In this document: in pieces, positions 34,121-44,441 of the stretch
How positions within the stretch are numbered: position 1 is the stretch's first letter
Layout: each line of letters begins with the position of its first letter
Assembly: GCF_000003815.2 (NCBI RefSeq)
Contig: NC_049979.1
Coordinates: forward strand, 25,294,058-25,358,057
Direction of reading: 5' to 3'
Length of the DNA stretch: 64,000 nt
Source of the DNA: Branchiostoma floridae
Taxonomy: Eukaryota; Chordata; Leptocardii; Amphioxiformes; Branchiostomatidae
Translations under genes and position numbers: made by a program
The notes under the pieces: model-generated
Seen by the model: only the letters and a program-made list of their open reading frames with translations
The model's database searches: none
Told to the model about the DNA's origin: nothing

Positions 34121-36409
34121 GTATTTTAGAGTTTTTTTAAATTTTATTTTAACGTTCTAGTTTGAGATTTTCTTGTAGTCTACTTGTGAGCACTGTTAAG
34201 AACAGAAAGTATGAAAAATCTGCCTTGTAAAATTATGATAAGCTCACCTGAATTTATTCTTAGTTTTTTCATTATCAATTATGCATAAGTTATATATTTC
34301 ACAAATTTTAGCCTGCCGCAAATATTGTCTTATGATCAGCGTTAGCCAATAGGTAGTACCTTTTTTTACCAGTACAACTCCTTATAATGAATGCTAATTT
34401 TTCTTAAGACATTAAGGATGACAAACAGACCTTTCAAAAATGTGATGATTATATTAACTAAATGATTTTATTTTTTTTCCTTGTGATGTAAGTACAAAAC
34501 TCAAACTTCAAAGCATGTAAGGGTAATGTTACTAGATGTCAAGAAAACATCTTGATGGAACATTTTATGTATTTTTGTTGGTTTGAAATGAGTATAGATA
34601 TGACAGCTTTGTTGTGTGTGAAAATGTTTTTTTTTTTTTTTTAAATACAGATACAGAGTCAGGTGAAGAGGATGGGGAGAATGAAGCTGATACAGCTGAT
34701 GATAGGCCCGTCACTCCACCCTCTGACTCTGTTGCTGATAGCACAGGTGATGAGAATCTGTCCTCTTCATTGCTCAGCAACGGAAATGAGGAGGACAACC
34801 TATCTGCTGAAACCCCGAGGTCGAAAGGTGAGTGTTGGTGAAAATTACCTTTCTCTTCATGAATTTGATGCATCCATTAATGGAATAAATGAAATTATGA
34901 CATGCATCCCCCATTTGAAAAGTGTTCCATTTGGTGTTTTTTTTTCCTTTTTAAGTTTCCAATAAGGTCTAGCACATGTAATAGTACCAGAAAGTAATTT
35001 TTGATTTATGTTTAAAACTAAAAATATGAAGTACCATACACTAGTAGGTCGGTACTAGACACATGAAATGATGTAAAGAGGATGGACCTTTTATTTTCTT
35101 CTCAATTACAGCCTGATATTGTGCTTTAGATGTGTGTTTTGTTATGAACCCTTTTTTTGGAGAATGCAGATTTGATATCTGCTTGACTTACTTGACTTAT
35201 GCTGGATGCCGCCCTTCCTCTGCCACCCGAACTACCAGGCTGCCCAGAAGTATCTGTCCTGCATGCTGCTTCCCTTGGTAGCACAGCCTCTAACTCAGTA
35301 TCTCATACAGTTGAAACAATCATAAAGGAATATCTACCTATGTCCACATCTATCCATCATACATATTTTATTACAATTTTCATGTCAATCCTGGCTCAGG
35401 GAAGAAGAACACCCCAGGTGGAAAAGTGAAGTACAACTCAGGGGGAAAAGGCAGTGCAAGCAAAGACAGTGCAGGCAAAGACAGTGCAGGCAAAGACAGT
35501 GCAGGCAAAGACAGTGCAGGCAAAGACAGTGCAGGCAAAGACAGTGCAGGCAAAGACAGTACAGGGAAAAGAAAGGGAACAGGTAATATTCATCACTTAG
35601 TACAGACAACCTTTAACACTGAGAAATGAATACTTGTGCATTATCTGTATTCATGCATTGTAAATAATTTCCCATCCCTTGGTGAGGAACACTTTGACCT
35701 CATTAGTCACTTATTAGCATTATATAAAAGATGCAGGGAAAAGAAGTGGTTTTAATTCTGTTTTATTTCTTCTTTTTTTTATTTTTAGGATTTACCAAGA
35801 TTGAAAGGAACAAGAAAAAAACCAGGTTAGACAACCAGTGTGAAGGACTGCATAAGGCAATGTCAGCTGTTCAAACTGAGGGCTTCAAGCAGCAAGAAGA
35901 CATGATGAAGAAGAGGGACCAAGGCTGGAAGGATCATGACGTCCACGTGACGAAGATGCAACAGGAGGCGGATCGAGATATGATGGCTGGGATGATGGGC
36001 CAGTTTATGGGCATGATGGGCCAGTTCATGGCCATGTTTGGCCAGGGGGCCATGCCTCAGCGGGCCCCCTTCCAGCAGGCCCCTGGGGCCATGCCTCAGC
36101 GCCCCCCCTTCCAGCAGGCCCCTGGGGCCATGCCTCAGCAGCCCCCCTTCCAGCAGGCCCCCTTTCAGCAGGCCCCTGGGGCCATGNNNNNNNNNNNNNN
36201 NNNNNNNNNNNNNNNNNNNNNNNNNNNNNNNNNNNNNNNNNNNNNNNNNNNNNNNNNNNNNNNNNNNNNNNNNNNNNNNNNNNNNNATGGCAAAAAAATA
36301 GCAAGACGGCAGTGCAGCTGCGAAATCGCAGATGTTCGATATGGAGCCTCCAGAAAATGATGAAGGTGTCAGCACTGTACCTGATGTGCGTACCTACCTT
36401 GATCTGTAG
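33766..36409 (+). CDS. Harbinger Myb/SANT-like DNA-binding protein
   Basis: Four exons: 33766-34120, 34651-34827, 35400-35582 and 35789 into the N gap, ending probably at the TAG at 36407-36409. Residues ~7-100 form a Myb/SANT-like (trihelix-type) domain: WGVEETRCLVGLWGELE, RTLKQIQTKMRDMRYRYRKA and CPFYAELDKMLGDRP. An acidic linker (ESGEEDGENEADTADD) follows, then eight KDSAG-type 5-residue repeats, a basic charged segment (IERNKKKTRLDNQ) and a Met/Gln/Pro-rich tail built of MPQ-PPFQQAPGA repeats. Exon phases agree at every join (all phase 1). In known Harbinger elements this protein binds the transposon ends and brings the transposase into the nucleus. After the gap, the likely tail EPPENDEGVSTVPDVRTYLDL is out of frame with an in-frame TAG just upstream, perhaps a base error in the A7 run. 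Confidence 0.85.
34651..34827 (+). CDS. Myb/SANT-like gene exon 2 (acidic linker)
   Basis: A long T-run and TACAG acceptor precede 177 nt encoding DTESGEEDGENEADTADD and a Ser/Thr/Pro-rich stretch. The donor is AAAG|GTGAGT. Phase 1 at both ends. Confidence 0.8.
35400..35582 (+). CDS. Myb/SANT-like gene exon 3 with KDSAG repeats
   Basis: The acceptor is CTGGCTCAG and the donor ACAG|GTAATA. The 183 nt encode GKKNTPGGKVKYNSGGKG followed by eight 5-residue units. Phase 1 at both ends. Confidence 0.8.
35450..35569 (+). repeat. 15-bp coding minisatellite (8 units)
   Basis: The unit GACAGTGCAGGCAAA occurs six times unchanged, with variant first and last units, in frame inside exon 3. The length is a multiple of three, so copy-number change keeps the frame. 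Confidence 0.95.
35789..36186 (+). CDS. Myb/SANT-like gene exon 4, sequenced part
   Basis: The acceptor is TTATTTTTAG. The exon encodes GFTKIERNKKKTRLDNQ, a charged helical stretch, Met-rich MMGQFMGMMGQFMAMFGQ, then 39-bp repeats giving MPQ(R/Q)(A/P)PFQQAPGA until the gap. The end of the exon is not assembled. Confidence 0.8.
36187..36286. other. Assembly gap (100 N)
   Basis: It falls inside the 39-bp coding minisatellite of the Myb-like gene; a run of exactly 100 N usually means unknown length. The repeat itself is the likely cause. Confidence 1.
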
Positions 36410-36690
36410 GTGATCTGTAGTACTGGTGTTTTTGTACTTGTTTACATATTGATTGTTGTTCCCCGTTGGGACATGTTGCTTTTTTTATTAACATGCTGCG
36501 GCTCCCCTTTTAGCAGGCCCCTGGGGGCATACCTGAGCACCCTCCCTTCCAGGGGTCCCCCAGAAAATGAGGAAGTTGTCAGCCATAACCCTGAGGTGAC
36601 TAGCTACCTTGATCTGTAGTTTGTTATTAGTTACATATATATTTTGTTTGTTGTTCCCCGTTGGGACGTGTTTCTTTTTTTATTAACTTT
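36341..36690 (+). repeat. Tandem duplication of the Myb-like gene 3' end
   Basis: Two copies about 210 bp apart each read PPEN(D/E)E-VS followed by TYLDL or SYLDL and a stop (stops end at 36409 and 36619), then GTTGTTCCCCGTTGGGAC and TTTTTTTATTAAC. The second copy is preceded by CAGGCCCCTGGGGGCAT, a worn minisatellite unit. The first is probably used as the gene end. Confidence 0.8.
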
Positions 36691-36784
36691 CATTAAAAGA
36701 AGTAGACAAGTGTAACACTAGAACTACATAGTACAGTGATAAGGATGTGTAACATATCCATTTCAATCTTCTACCTCACAGGTT

Positions 36785-37640
36785 GTAAGTATGACAAAGA
36801 AAGTTGCCCCCAGTTTGGATATTTAATCTATTGCTTATTATATGTTGACATAGATTAAACTTTTCTACAAACTATATTTTTTAAACCCTAAAGAAAACAA
36901 GTGTGAAACTCAAAGATGTACTATATAGTACAGTGCAATACATATAACTATACTACACATGTCCAACATATCCATTGTAGTTTTCTACCACACAGATTGT
37001 AAGTATGATAAAGGAAGGTTGCCCCCAGTTTGGATATTTAATCTGTTGCTTATTATATGTTGACATAGATTAAACTTTTCTACAAATTATATTTTTTAAA
37101 CCCTAAAGAAAACAAGTGTGAAACTCAAAGATGTACTATATAGTACAGTGCAATACATATAACTATACTACACATGTCCAACATATCCATTGTAGTTTTC
37201 TACCTCACAGATTGTAAGTATGATAAAGGAAGGTTGCCCCCAGTTTGGATATTTAATCTGTTGCTTATTATATGTTGACATAGATTAAACTTTTCTACAA
37301 ATTATATTTTTTAAACCCTAAAGAAAACAAGTGTGAAACTCAAAGATGTACTATATAGTACAGTGCAATACATATAACTATACTACACATGTCCAACATA
37401 TCCATTGTAGTTTTCTACCACACAGATTGTAAGTATGATAAAGGAAGGTTGCCCCCAGTTTGGATATTTAATCTGTTGCTTATTATATGTTGACATAGAT
37501 TAAACTTTTCTACAAATTATATTTTTTAAACCCTAAAGAAAACAAGTGTGAAACTCAAATATGTACTATATAGTAGAGTGCAATACTTATAACTATACTA
37601 CACATGTCCAACATATCCATTGTAGTTTTGTAACCTACAG
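36785..37640. repeat. ~215-bp satellite, four units, inside Harbinger
   Basis: The word GTAAGTATGA(T/C)AAAG starts at 36785, 36999, 37214 and 37429, a 214-215-bp period. The unit is AT-rich and includes CCCCCAGTTTGGATATTTAA and AGATGTACTATATAGTAC. The units are almost identical to each other. They lie between the ends of the two convergent transposon genes. Confidence 0.93.
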
Positions 37641-38335
37641 ATCATACATGTTAAAGAAGGTTGCTCCCAGTTGGTATATACAGTATTTATGATGTACATG
37701 TTTATGTATGTTAACTGATACAAGACAAAGATGTATTCCATGGTACAAAATAATGCAAGTTTTATACCTTACAGATTATATGTTATCTTAAAGAGTGTCT
37801 TGTACACTTCCAGGGTATCGTACCTTAAAAATATACATAAAGCATTGACAATCTGCTACAAAAATAAGTTAAACAGTGACAACAGATTCACGTCAGCTTG
37901 ATAATACAACTGGTATTGTACAATTATACCCTCATACATGTACCTGTTGTTTAAAGAAGGTTGCTCTCAGTTGATATATATAGTATTTATGATGTACCTT
38001 TATGTATCACTGATACAAGACAGAAATGTATTCCATGCTACAAAAACAAGTTTTATACCTTACAGATTATGTCATCTTACAGAGTGTTTAATACAGTTTC
38101 AGTCTATCATAACTCAAAAACATTACATGAAGTATTTTGTTCTTCTATGATGTACCTTTATGTATAACTGATACAAGACAGAAATGTATTCCATGCTACA
38201 AAAAACATACAAATAACAGATTATGTCATCTTAAAGACTGACTGGTACAGTTCCAAGGTATCATACCTTACATATATTACATAAAGCAATGACAATCTGC
38301 TATGAGAAAAAGGAAAACAGTAATAACAGTACAAT
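37641..38335. repeat. Degenerate ~300-bp tandem repeats
   Basis: AAAGAAGGTTGCTC(C/T)CAGTTG and TAGTATTTATGATGTAC recur about 300 bp apart, with shorter partial copies of GATACAAGACAGAAATGTAT near 38010 and 38170. These look like older, diverged relatives of the adjacent satellite. Confidence 0.75.
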
Positions 38336-38371
38336 ATCATACAAGTGGTGAGAAAATGAGGACTGCTAGTC

Positions 38372-38794
38372 CTATGCTCGCTGCTCGGTGAACAGCCTGG
38401 CCAAGGCGTCCCGTGCTGCATTGGGTGCCACCTGTTGTGCTGGTGCCCGCTGGCCATAGGCAGCATGAGGAGGAACATCCCACCGCCTATCGTAGTATTC
38501 TCCATGCTCCTCGCATATGTTGTGCAGTATACAACAGGCTGTCACAACCGTTGGGACACGCTCAACGTCAATGTTGAGTTGCTGTGACAGACATCGCCAT
38601 CTGCCTTTGAGCCTGCCAAAGGCGCACTCAACTGTCATTCTCGCCCGGCTCAGTCGGTAGTTGAAGTGCAACTTTTCCTCACTTAGATGGCCGTTGTCTG
38701 GATATGGCTTCATCAGCCAAGGCAAATGGGGATAAGCAGCATCGCCTAACAGCACCACTGGTACTTGCACGCCTTGGATCTGGCGGGCGAACTC
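38372..38794 (-). CDS. Harbinger transposase exon 3
   Basis: 423 nt after acceptor TTTTTTTTACAG. It encodes EFARQIQGVQVPVVLLGDAA, the catalytic Glu motif VECAFGRLKGRW, and CCILHNICEEHG, then ends TAG at 38372-38374. Confidence 0.92.
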   Translation of the reverse strand, partial: EFARQIQGVQVPVVLLGDAAYPHLPWLMKPYPDNGHLSEEKLHFNYRLSRARMTVECAFGRLKGRWRCLSQQLNIDVERVPTVVTACCILHNICEEHGEYYDRRWDVPPHAAYGQRAPAQQVAPNAARDALARLFTEQRA

Positions 38795-40210
38795 CTGTAA
38801 AAAAAAAGGGAATATCATTGCAAATGCAACATGTATTTATGTTTATTATGCCACTTCATTTGTAGCACTCGGTACCTTTTGAACGGACTAATAAATCAGT
38901 TAAAAGGATTGGACCATAATGTTAGAATTATCCCCCAAATTGCATTCATTATTTATTCCTTTGACTGATATGTTTAAATTTGTCATACCTGGGGGAACAA
39001 TGAACGTCCATTTGCTTCTAGTTCTTCTGCCCGTTCGAATATCGGAGAGTAGCTGAGAACACGTGCATCGTGGACGCTTCCAGGCCATCCCGTGTATACA
39101 TCGATGAACCTAAAAGTATATTTCTTGATTAATACAATTCAATATCTAAAACAAGAAGTTAAGAGGACATACGTATAAGTTCAAGATGACCTGACAACAC
39201 CAGATACAATGCTGAGTGGAGGGACTATTCAGGTAAGTTTTTGAAAAGATTATCATTTCCACAAGACGCTGAGGATACCATTCTCCGAAAGTTTATGTAA
39301 AAATTGTTGACAGTGTTGTAGTGAGGGTAACAAAAGGACTAATCTCACAATAAATTGATAATAATGATAACATTATTTCTTTAATCATAGTCTACTTAAA
39401 TATTGGTAATCAAGCAGTAAATGTTGGTAACACAAGTTTGAAGACATGTTACCCCCAGAGGTGCAAAACATACCTGTATGCAAAATCCACAATTCCTTGC
39501 AGCACCATGCTGTACCAGCCCTTCCTATTGTAGAAATCGGTGCGCTCGTCGGACGACGGGCATTTGATGTGGATATGCGACCCGTCCACCGCGCCACCGC
39601 ATTGGGGAAACTGCCACTCCTGTTCATAACCCTGTATCGTTTCCCTCAATCTTTGTCCTCGAGGAAATGATAGGTAACGGCCCAAGTTGTCAACTATGGC
39701 ATTGCAAACTTCGTAGACAATGTTACTAACGGACCCTTCGCTAACTCCAAAAAGATCGCCTACTGTCCTCATAAGATCACCGGAAGCAAGCCAGTAAACG
39801 CCGATGGCCAGTCGCTTCTCGGCGGTTATCGCCGTACGCATGTGTGTGTCCGTGCGACGTAGCACATCGTTGACATCATTGAGTATTAACGCAAATGTAT
39901 TTCTCCTCATACGAAACCTCTTATACCACTGAGCGTCATCAAACGTTTCGATTGCGATGGCCTGCCACCACTCGCTGCTTCTCGGGTACGCACCAATGTG
40001 TCGATCCACATGCCTGGTTTGCAGTAGAACTAGGGCGGCGGCCACGAACGCCGGGTTCAGACCCATGTATTGTCCTTCCCTGTACATACGCCTCATCCTC
40101 CGTCTTTGCTGGACACGAATTCGGCGCCTATTCCGTAGCGCAAGGGTTGTTGCAAACATAAAAACCATAATTTGTTGCAACATGACGAGGAGAAGCTGTT
40201 CTCCCGCCAT
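38372..40210 (-). CDS. PIF/Harbinger DDE transposase (HARBI1-like), intact
   Basis: Three exons on the minus strand (40210-39474, 39109-38989, 38794-38372) join in phase to give a 426-residue protein, a usual length for HARBI1-like transposases. After a basic N-terminal part, residues 130-170 form a helix-turn-helix-like region (LAIGVYWLASG, FGVSEGSVSNIVYEVCNAI). Catalytic motifs follow: GGAVDGSHIHI (Asp209), FIDVYTGWPGSVHDARV (Asp249 or Asp260) and MTVECAFGRLKGRW (Glu342), with LLGDAAYP between them. It cuts and pastes the element, needing the Myb-like partner encoded at the other end. No stop or frameshift is visible. ATG 40210 is the first in the frame. Distinguishing it from a domesticated HARBI1 gene: it lies inside matched transposon ends with the Myb-like gene, so it is the transposon's own gene. 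Confidence 0.93.
38989..39109 (-). CDS. Harbinger transposase exon 2
   Basis: 121 nt between acceptor CTTTTAG and donor CCCCCAG|GTATGA. It encodes FIDVYTGWPGSVHDARVLS and the following segment with the second catalytic Asp. It starts in phase 2 and ends in phase 0. Confidence 0.92.
39474..40210 (-). CDS. Harbinger transposase exon 1
   Basis: 737 nt from ATG to the donor TACAG|GTATGT, ending with two bases of a split Arg codon. It includes the DNA-binding region and the first catalytic Asp (AVDGSH). Confidence 0.92.
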
Positions 40211-42200
40211 TTTGAATTCGCGCGCTAGATGTCAGAGGTCATTATAGGTCACTGAGGGTCATGCATGTAATACTGCACCGCAGGTGTCCGCAATGCTTCT
40301 TGACAGTGTGTCTAAAGAAGACCGTCGCCCACAACGATTGACAAAAACAGTCGCACGACTATGAAAGTGTTGTCTGTTTGAAGTGGGCCTTAAATGGTCA
40401 ACAAATGATCCATGTGCACTGCCACATGTATGGGTATGCCATTGCTTCAAGGCAATGCATCATTTGGAAGTTATCCAAACTTGAATGGGCTGGGTCACAT
40501 GTGTCATGCCATGGCCTGGTGATGGGCCTTTCTCAGGCCCTATCATGATGCCAAAAATCAAATGGTTCTATCCGTTTGGCAAGCTCAAACAGATAAATTT
40601 GTTATCATGAATGTTCCATTTCGGATTTTTACTAATCTGAAAGTTCTCAAGGATATGTTAGGGAGGGAATGTAGTAATTTATAGATGTTGGCCATAATCG
40701 GGGTCATCCTGGATATTTGCTTTTTCAATGCATCAGCTGAGCTGTAAAGCTATAGTCATTACAGATCATTTGTGACAAGAATCTACTGCAAATTGGCTCA
40801 TCACATTCTCCGCGGCTATGGTAGAGATATCTGGCAAACACTTTAAATTGCAGGCTGACCCTGGGTGGAAAGAACAAAGGAAGCTCGTGCCCACATCACC
40901 AATCTCTTCACCAGTTGTTTAACTTTTAAGTCTGTAGACTCCCAAGACATGGAGATGGACAGGAAGCATCTGTAACAGTTGAGCAGACAACAGAACAAAT
41001 GCAGGAGGAACATGCAAAGATAGTGTTACACTCCAGTATGTTATTGATGGTTGGTTTAAAGGTTACTGTGTGTCATAAAAACCTGCCACTCCCTCTAGAT
41101 CTGTCCCAGGACCACACCCACTAGGGGCTAGTTCCTGTTCAGTTCTGGAATTATGGTCAACAGTGTTTTGAGTACGTTGAACAAACGATCATAGAAATCA
41201 TGCTCTTGGATAAAACCTTTTTCATTCACTTGCTGAAATTTGACTACACCGAATTGTGTCAGATTCTGCTTTCTTGACAGTTTTGTAACCTTGCTACATT
41301 CTTGAAGGTCAGTGCAGTTTTGCTTTGACAATTTCCTATTCAAAATGAGACATGTTACTGTTTCTGTTTGGATAGAACCACCAGCGAACCAGTTGTGACC
41401 TGTCAGAGTTGGTAACTGTTGGTCCAGTTGGGCCCCAGGGATGCCAGGGCTGATCAGCTCTGTTATGGTATGCTAGGATTCCTGCCCTAAAACCATAGGC
41501 TACTTGGGCGAGACCTGGTTTCATTCTTTTGCTTGTCATCATTCAAGATACAGCTTATGTGATAGAGAATTGTGGCAAAGCCTGTAACAAAGAAGGTGGA
41601 AATGTAAGGGTTTTTTAGTAGTTTTATATGCCAACAATTTTGTGGATATCACAGCTATATTTTGAATGTTCAGTAGATAGAATAATGTTTTTAAAGTTGA
41701 ATTTGCATGCGATTTGAGTTAACAGGGTTTTGTTTGATTTAAACCGTGGTACAAAAGATATTTGTGGTATGTTTCGGCAATAGTTGGTGGTCTTGTTTGT
41801 CACTGATTTATGAACTCTATGATACAGGTTTTAGAAACTCAGCTATTCTGTGAGGCCACATACACCAAAGGCCAAAGTCAATGCCATTTGTGCTTCTATT
41901 GACCAAACTTTCATTGACTCTTGTCTTGTGCTTTTGCTGGCTTTCTTCACCTCATTCTTAAGCGCAGTTTGCTTTGTTGATTGGAAAATTGTGGGGACCA
42001 TATGTTTTCTGTAAGTCAGGGCAAAGGTATGCCCAAAGAATGCAAGGGAGGGTCATACTTGTTGTCTTCAAATGAGGCTAATTTTGGGAGCTGAGGATGA
42101 TGAAATGTGTAACACCTGTAGTTTGTCACATCATGTGGTATGTAATTTACATGCAATTGTCCATTTTTGTTGCTATAGGACTTATTTTACATGCCTCTAT

Positions 42201-43042
42201 CAGGGCTCGAAATACCACCTGCATATGCAGGTTAGTACAGGTAAAATTGCAGCTGTGCAGGTATTTCTGATGTCTACCTGCACCTAACCTGCACTGGTCC
42301 ATGAACTGGGTTTTATGCATAAATGTCATATGATGTAGGTGTATGTGGATTGTTATCAGCTACATTGACTCTTACCATCTATAAAGTATAGAAGAAAAAA
42401 ATAGCAATGGTTCCTGAACAATTTTAGTATGATCCATACTTCCTAAATTCAAAGTGGTGCAGGTAAAATTTATCTGGTGCGGGTAATTTTCAATGTTACC
42501 TGCACCTCGCCCTTGGTTGCCACAGGTACACAAGCAGGGACGCTTTGCTGCAGACGCTAGGATGGCTGTCCGTGAAAGACAGAATCCAGCAGAAAAGTGT
42601 AGTGACTTTTCGTAAGATAATGCAAAACAAACAACCAGTCTGTCTATATAAACAGGTACAAATGCAGTCCCATGGATATCAAACACGTTCATCAAAATCC
42701 CAAACTATCAGACTACCAAAGCCCAGAACAAATGCTCAAAAGAAAAGGTTCTTGTACAGAATGTCCAGCACATGGAATGGTTTGCAATAGATAATTGGCC
42801 CCATTGTATATATATATAAGCTCAGGTAGTCATTAAGTTATCTTTTATCAAGTGTGAATTTTATGTACATTGTATAGATTGTATGTGTTCCTGTGTATCA
42901 AGTTTTTGTCCTGTTATGTTTGTTGATAAAGACCACAGGAAGAGTAGCTTCAATGCACTCCATTGTATGCTAATTGTGGATCTTAATAAAGTCAAGTCAA
43001 GTCAAGTGCAGGTATGCAGAAGAATGTATATTTTGAGCCCTG
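42201..43042. mobile_element. CAGGGCTCGAAAT-ended element, copy E, split by a LINE
   Basis: The ends are CAGGGCTCGAAATACC and TATTTTGAGCCCTG, flanked by CTCTAT on both sides (6 bp here, against 5 bp for copies A, D and F). The body matches copy C closely up to TGCACC at 42506 and resumes with AGTGCAGGTATGCAG at 43005. The host element is therefore older than the LINE. Confidence 0.85.
42507..43004 (+). mobile_element. 5'-truncated non-LTR retrotransposon (LINE) 3' end
   Basis: An open frame ending at 42790 reads TLGWLSVKDRIQQKSVVTF, then HGYQTRSSKSQTI, LPKPRTNAQKKRFLYR and TWNGLQ. This is the typical extreme C-terminus of LINE reverse-transcriptase proteins (Y-TR-S ... P--RT---K--F-Y----WN-L). 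About 210 bp of 3' UTR follow and then a (GTCAA)n tail at 42991-43004 instead of poly(A). Strong 5' truncation and a short tandem-repeat tail fit CR1/L2/jockey-type elements; the clade was not determined. Confidence 0.82.
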
Positions 43043-44125
43043 CTCTATGAAGAAGACTGGATAGTGAAGGGTAGATTGAAAATTTGACATGTGACACATA
43101 AAAGATGATAAATTGTTTTCCAGTTACGTATGAGTAAAATACTACTTGTACTTTCTCTTTGATAGACAAGAATTTACCTGAATTTACCTGACCCGTAGAG
43201 ACAGTTTATAGGGCACGAGTTGCAGACCCTCATTTTGTTGAATTCCTTTCAACTACTATCAACTACTATTAGCTCGATTCTTCTCTTTTATGGTACCAGG
43301 TACTGCAATTGTGCCAATAATTGATAAGATCGTCTCCTGTTATCAGACTTTGGGTCTGCAGAGGACCATCATGATCGCTAACTGCTTTTGTTTATAGTGT
43401 GAACAAAAGTTCCTACTATCCTAGTCTTTGGTTTTGACAAACAAACAAAGATGTTAACAAAACAATTTCCCAAACAAGAAAGAATTATTAGTCTGAAGTG
43501 CTGGCAAAAATGTCATTTTTAATCGACAATTCATATTTGATCTGATTGTTAAATATTAAGATAAACATCAGATTGATGCAAAAGAAAGAATGAATTGGGT
43601 TTTCTGTAGTTATTACAATTGCCATGTTTTTTAAGTGTCATATGCCATCTGGTGGGAGAGTAACTGTCGGACTCGTAGACTGGATCTTGATACAAAAACC
43701 ATTGCAGGATAACAATGGCATATGGATGTTTATCAAAAGTTGTAGATTAGTACTTCTGCATAGTTCTAGAGCCTCGCCGTTTGCTTGGTATGTGGTTATA
43801 AATGATGCTATAACGTCTTTACAGCATATCAAGAAGGGGGATGTAATAAGGGGGCCTGTGTTCGTTGTATAGCTGTATATGTGTGACCTTACTTCTATGT
43901 TCTAGTCAGACCTGTGTTGTTGACAGGTTGACACAACACAGCTAGGAAGCTTTATGGCTTGGAACATACAGTGTGTTCTATTTCAAGTGTCAAGGGTTTT
44001 TTTCCAGAATAGAATAGTTGGGAGATGAGGTGGATGTTCTGTTTTGTTGTGCAGTATTGTTTGGAATTGCAAAGATGATGTTTTGAAAGCTTTATAGTAA
44101 CATGGAATATTTAAATATGAATTTA

Positions 44126-44441
44126 CAGGGCTCGAAATTCATTTTGGGGATTAGGTGCACTGGTGCACCCAACCTAGAAAGTAAAATATCACACAGTTTT
44201 GGGGCATTGAAAAGATCGATGAACACAAATTCCGACTTCAAATTCTTAAACAAGTACTATGACAGACATTTTATTAACTTTTTAACGCATCAAGAATATG
44301 GTGTTTACTAGTATATTGACATCTTTACATACATAAGCCTATGAAAATATTTGGGTGCACCCTGTGCACCCACAGAAAGTATTTGGGTGCACAGCTCCAA
44401 TTTTGGGTCAGGTGCACATGCACCCAGTATTTCGAGCCCTG
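44126..44441. mobile_element. CAGGGCTCGAAAT-ended element, copy F
   Basis: Perfect ends CAGGGCTCGAAAT and ATTTCGAGCCCTG are flanked by ATTTA on both sides (44121-44125, 44442-44446). The arms repeat GGGTGCAC/GTGCACCC where copies A-C have ACCTGCAC. The shared core AGCTCCAATTTT links it to the others. Confidence 0.87.

Larger units (their letters stand above)
33354..40389. mobile_element. Autonomous PIF/Harbinger DNA transposon, ~7.0 kb
   Basis: Left terminus GGCCGACTTTATACAGACAA followed by CACTTTCATAGTCGTGCGAC is matched in reverse at the right end (40389 back) by GGCCCACTTCAAACAGACAA and CACTTTCATAGTCGTGCGAC. Between them lie the two genes that define the superfamily: a Myb/SANT-like gene (+, 33766 on) and a DDE transposase gene (-, 40210 to 38372), convergent. 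A 3' satellite block lies between them. The transposase frame is open in all three exons with clean splice sites. The element carries one N gap in the Myb-like gene. Flanking TAA/TTA fits Harbinger target choice. It could be recently active; only expression or copy-number data would show that. Confidence 0.93.

Noticed and set aside
35199-35345. Extra exon of the Myb-like gene (LPLPPELPGCPEVS)
   Set aside because: The stretch looks coding but a TGA lies just upstream, no acceptor precedes it, and joining exons 2 and 3 directly already keeps phase.
35385-35609. Minus-strand frame with repeated LHCLC units
   Set aside because: It is the antisense shadow of the coding 15-bp minisatellite in the Myb-like gene.
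43624-43872. 82-codon plus-strand frame
   Set aside because: No family signal, no exon context; overlaps an equally open minus frame.
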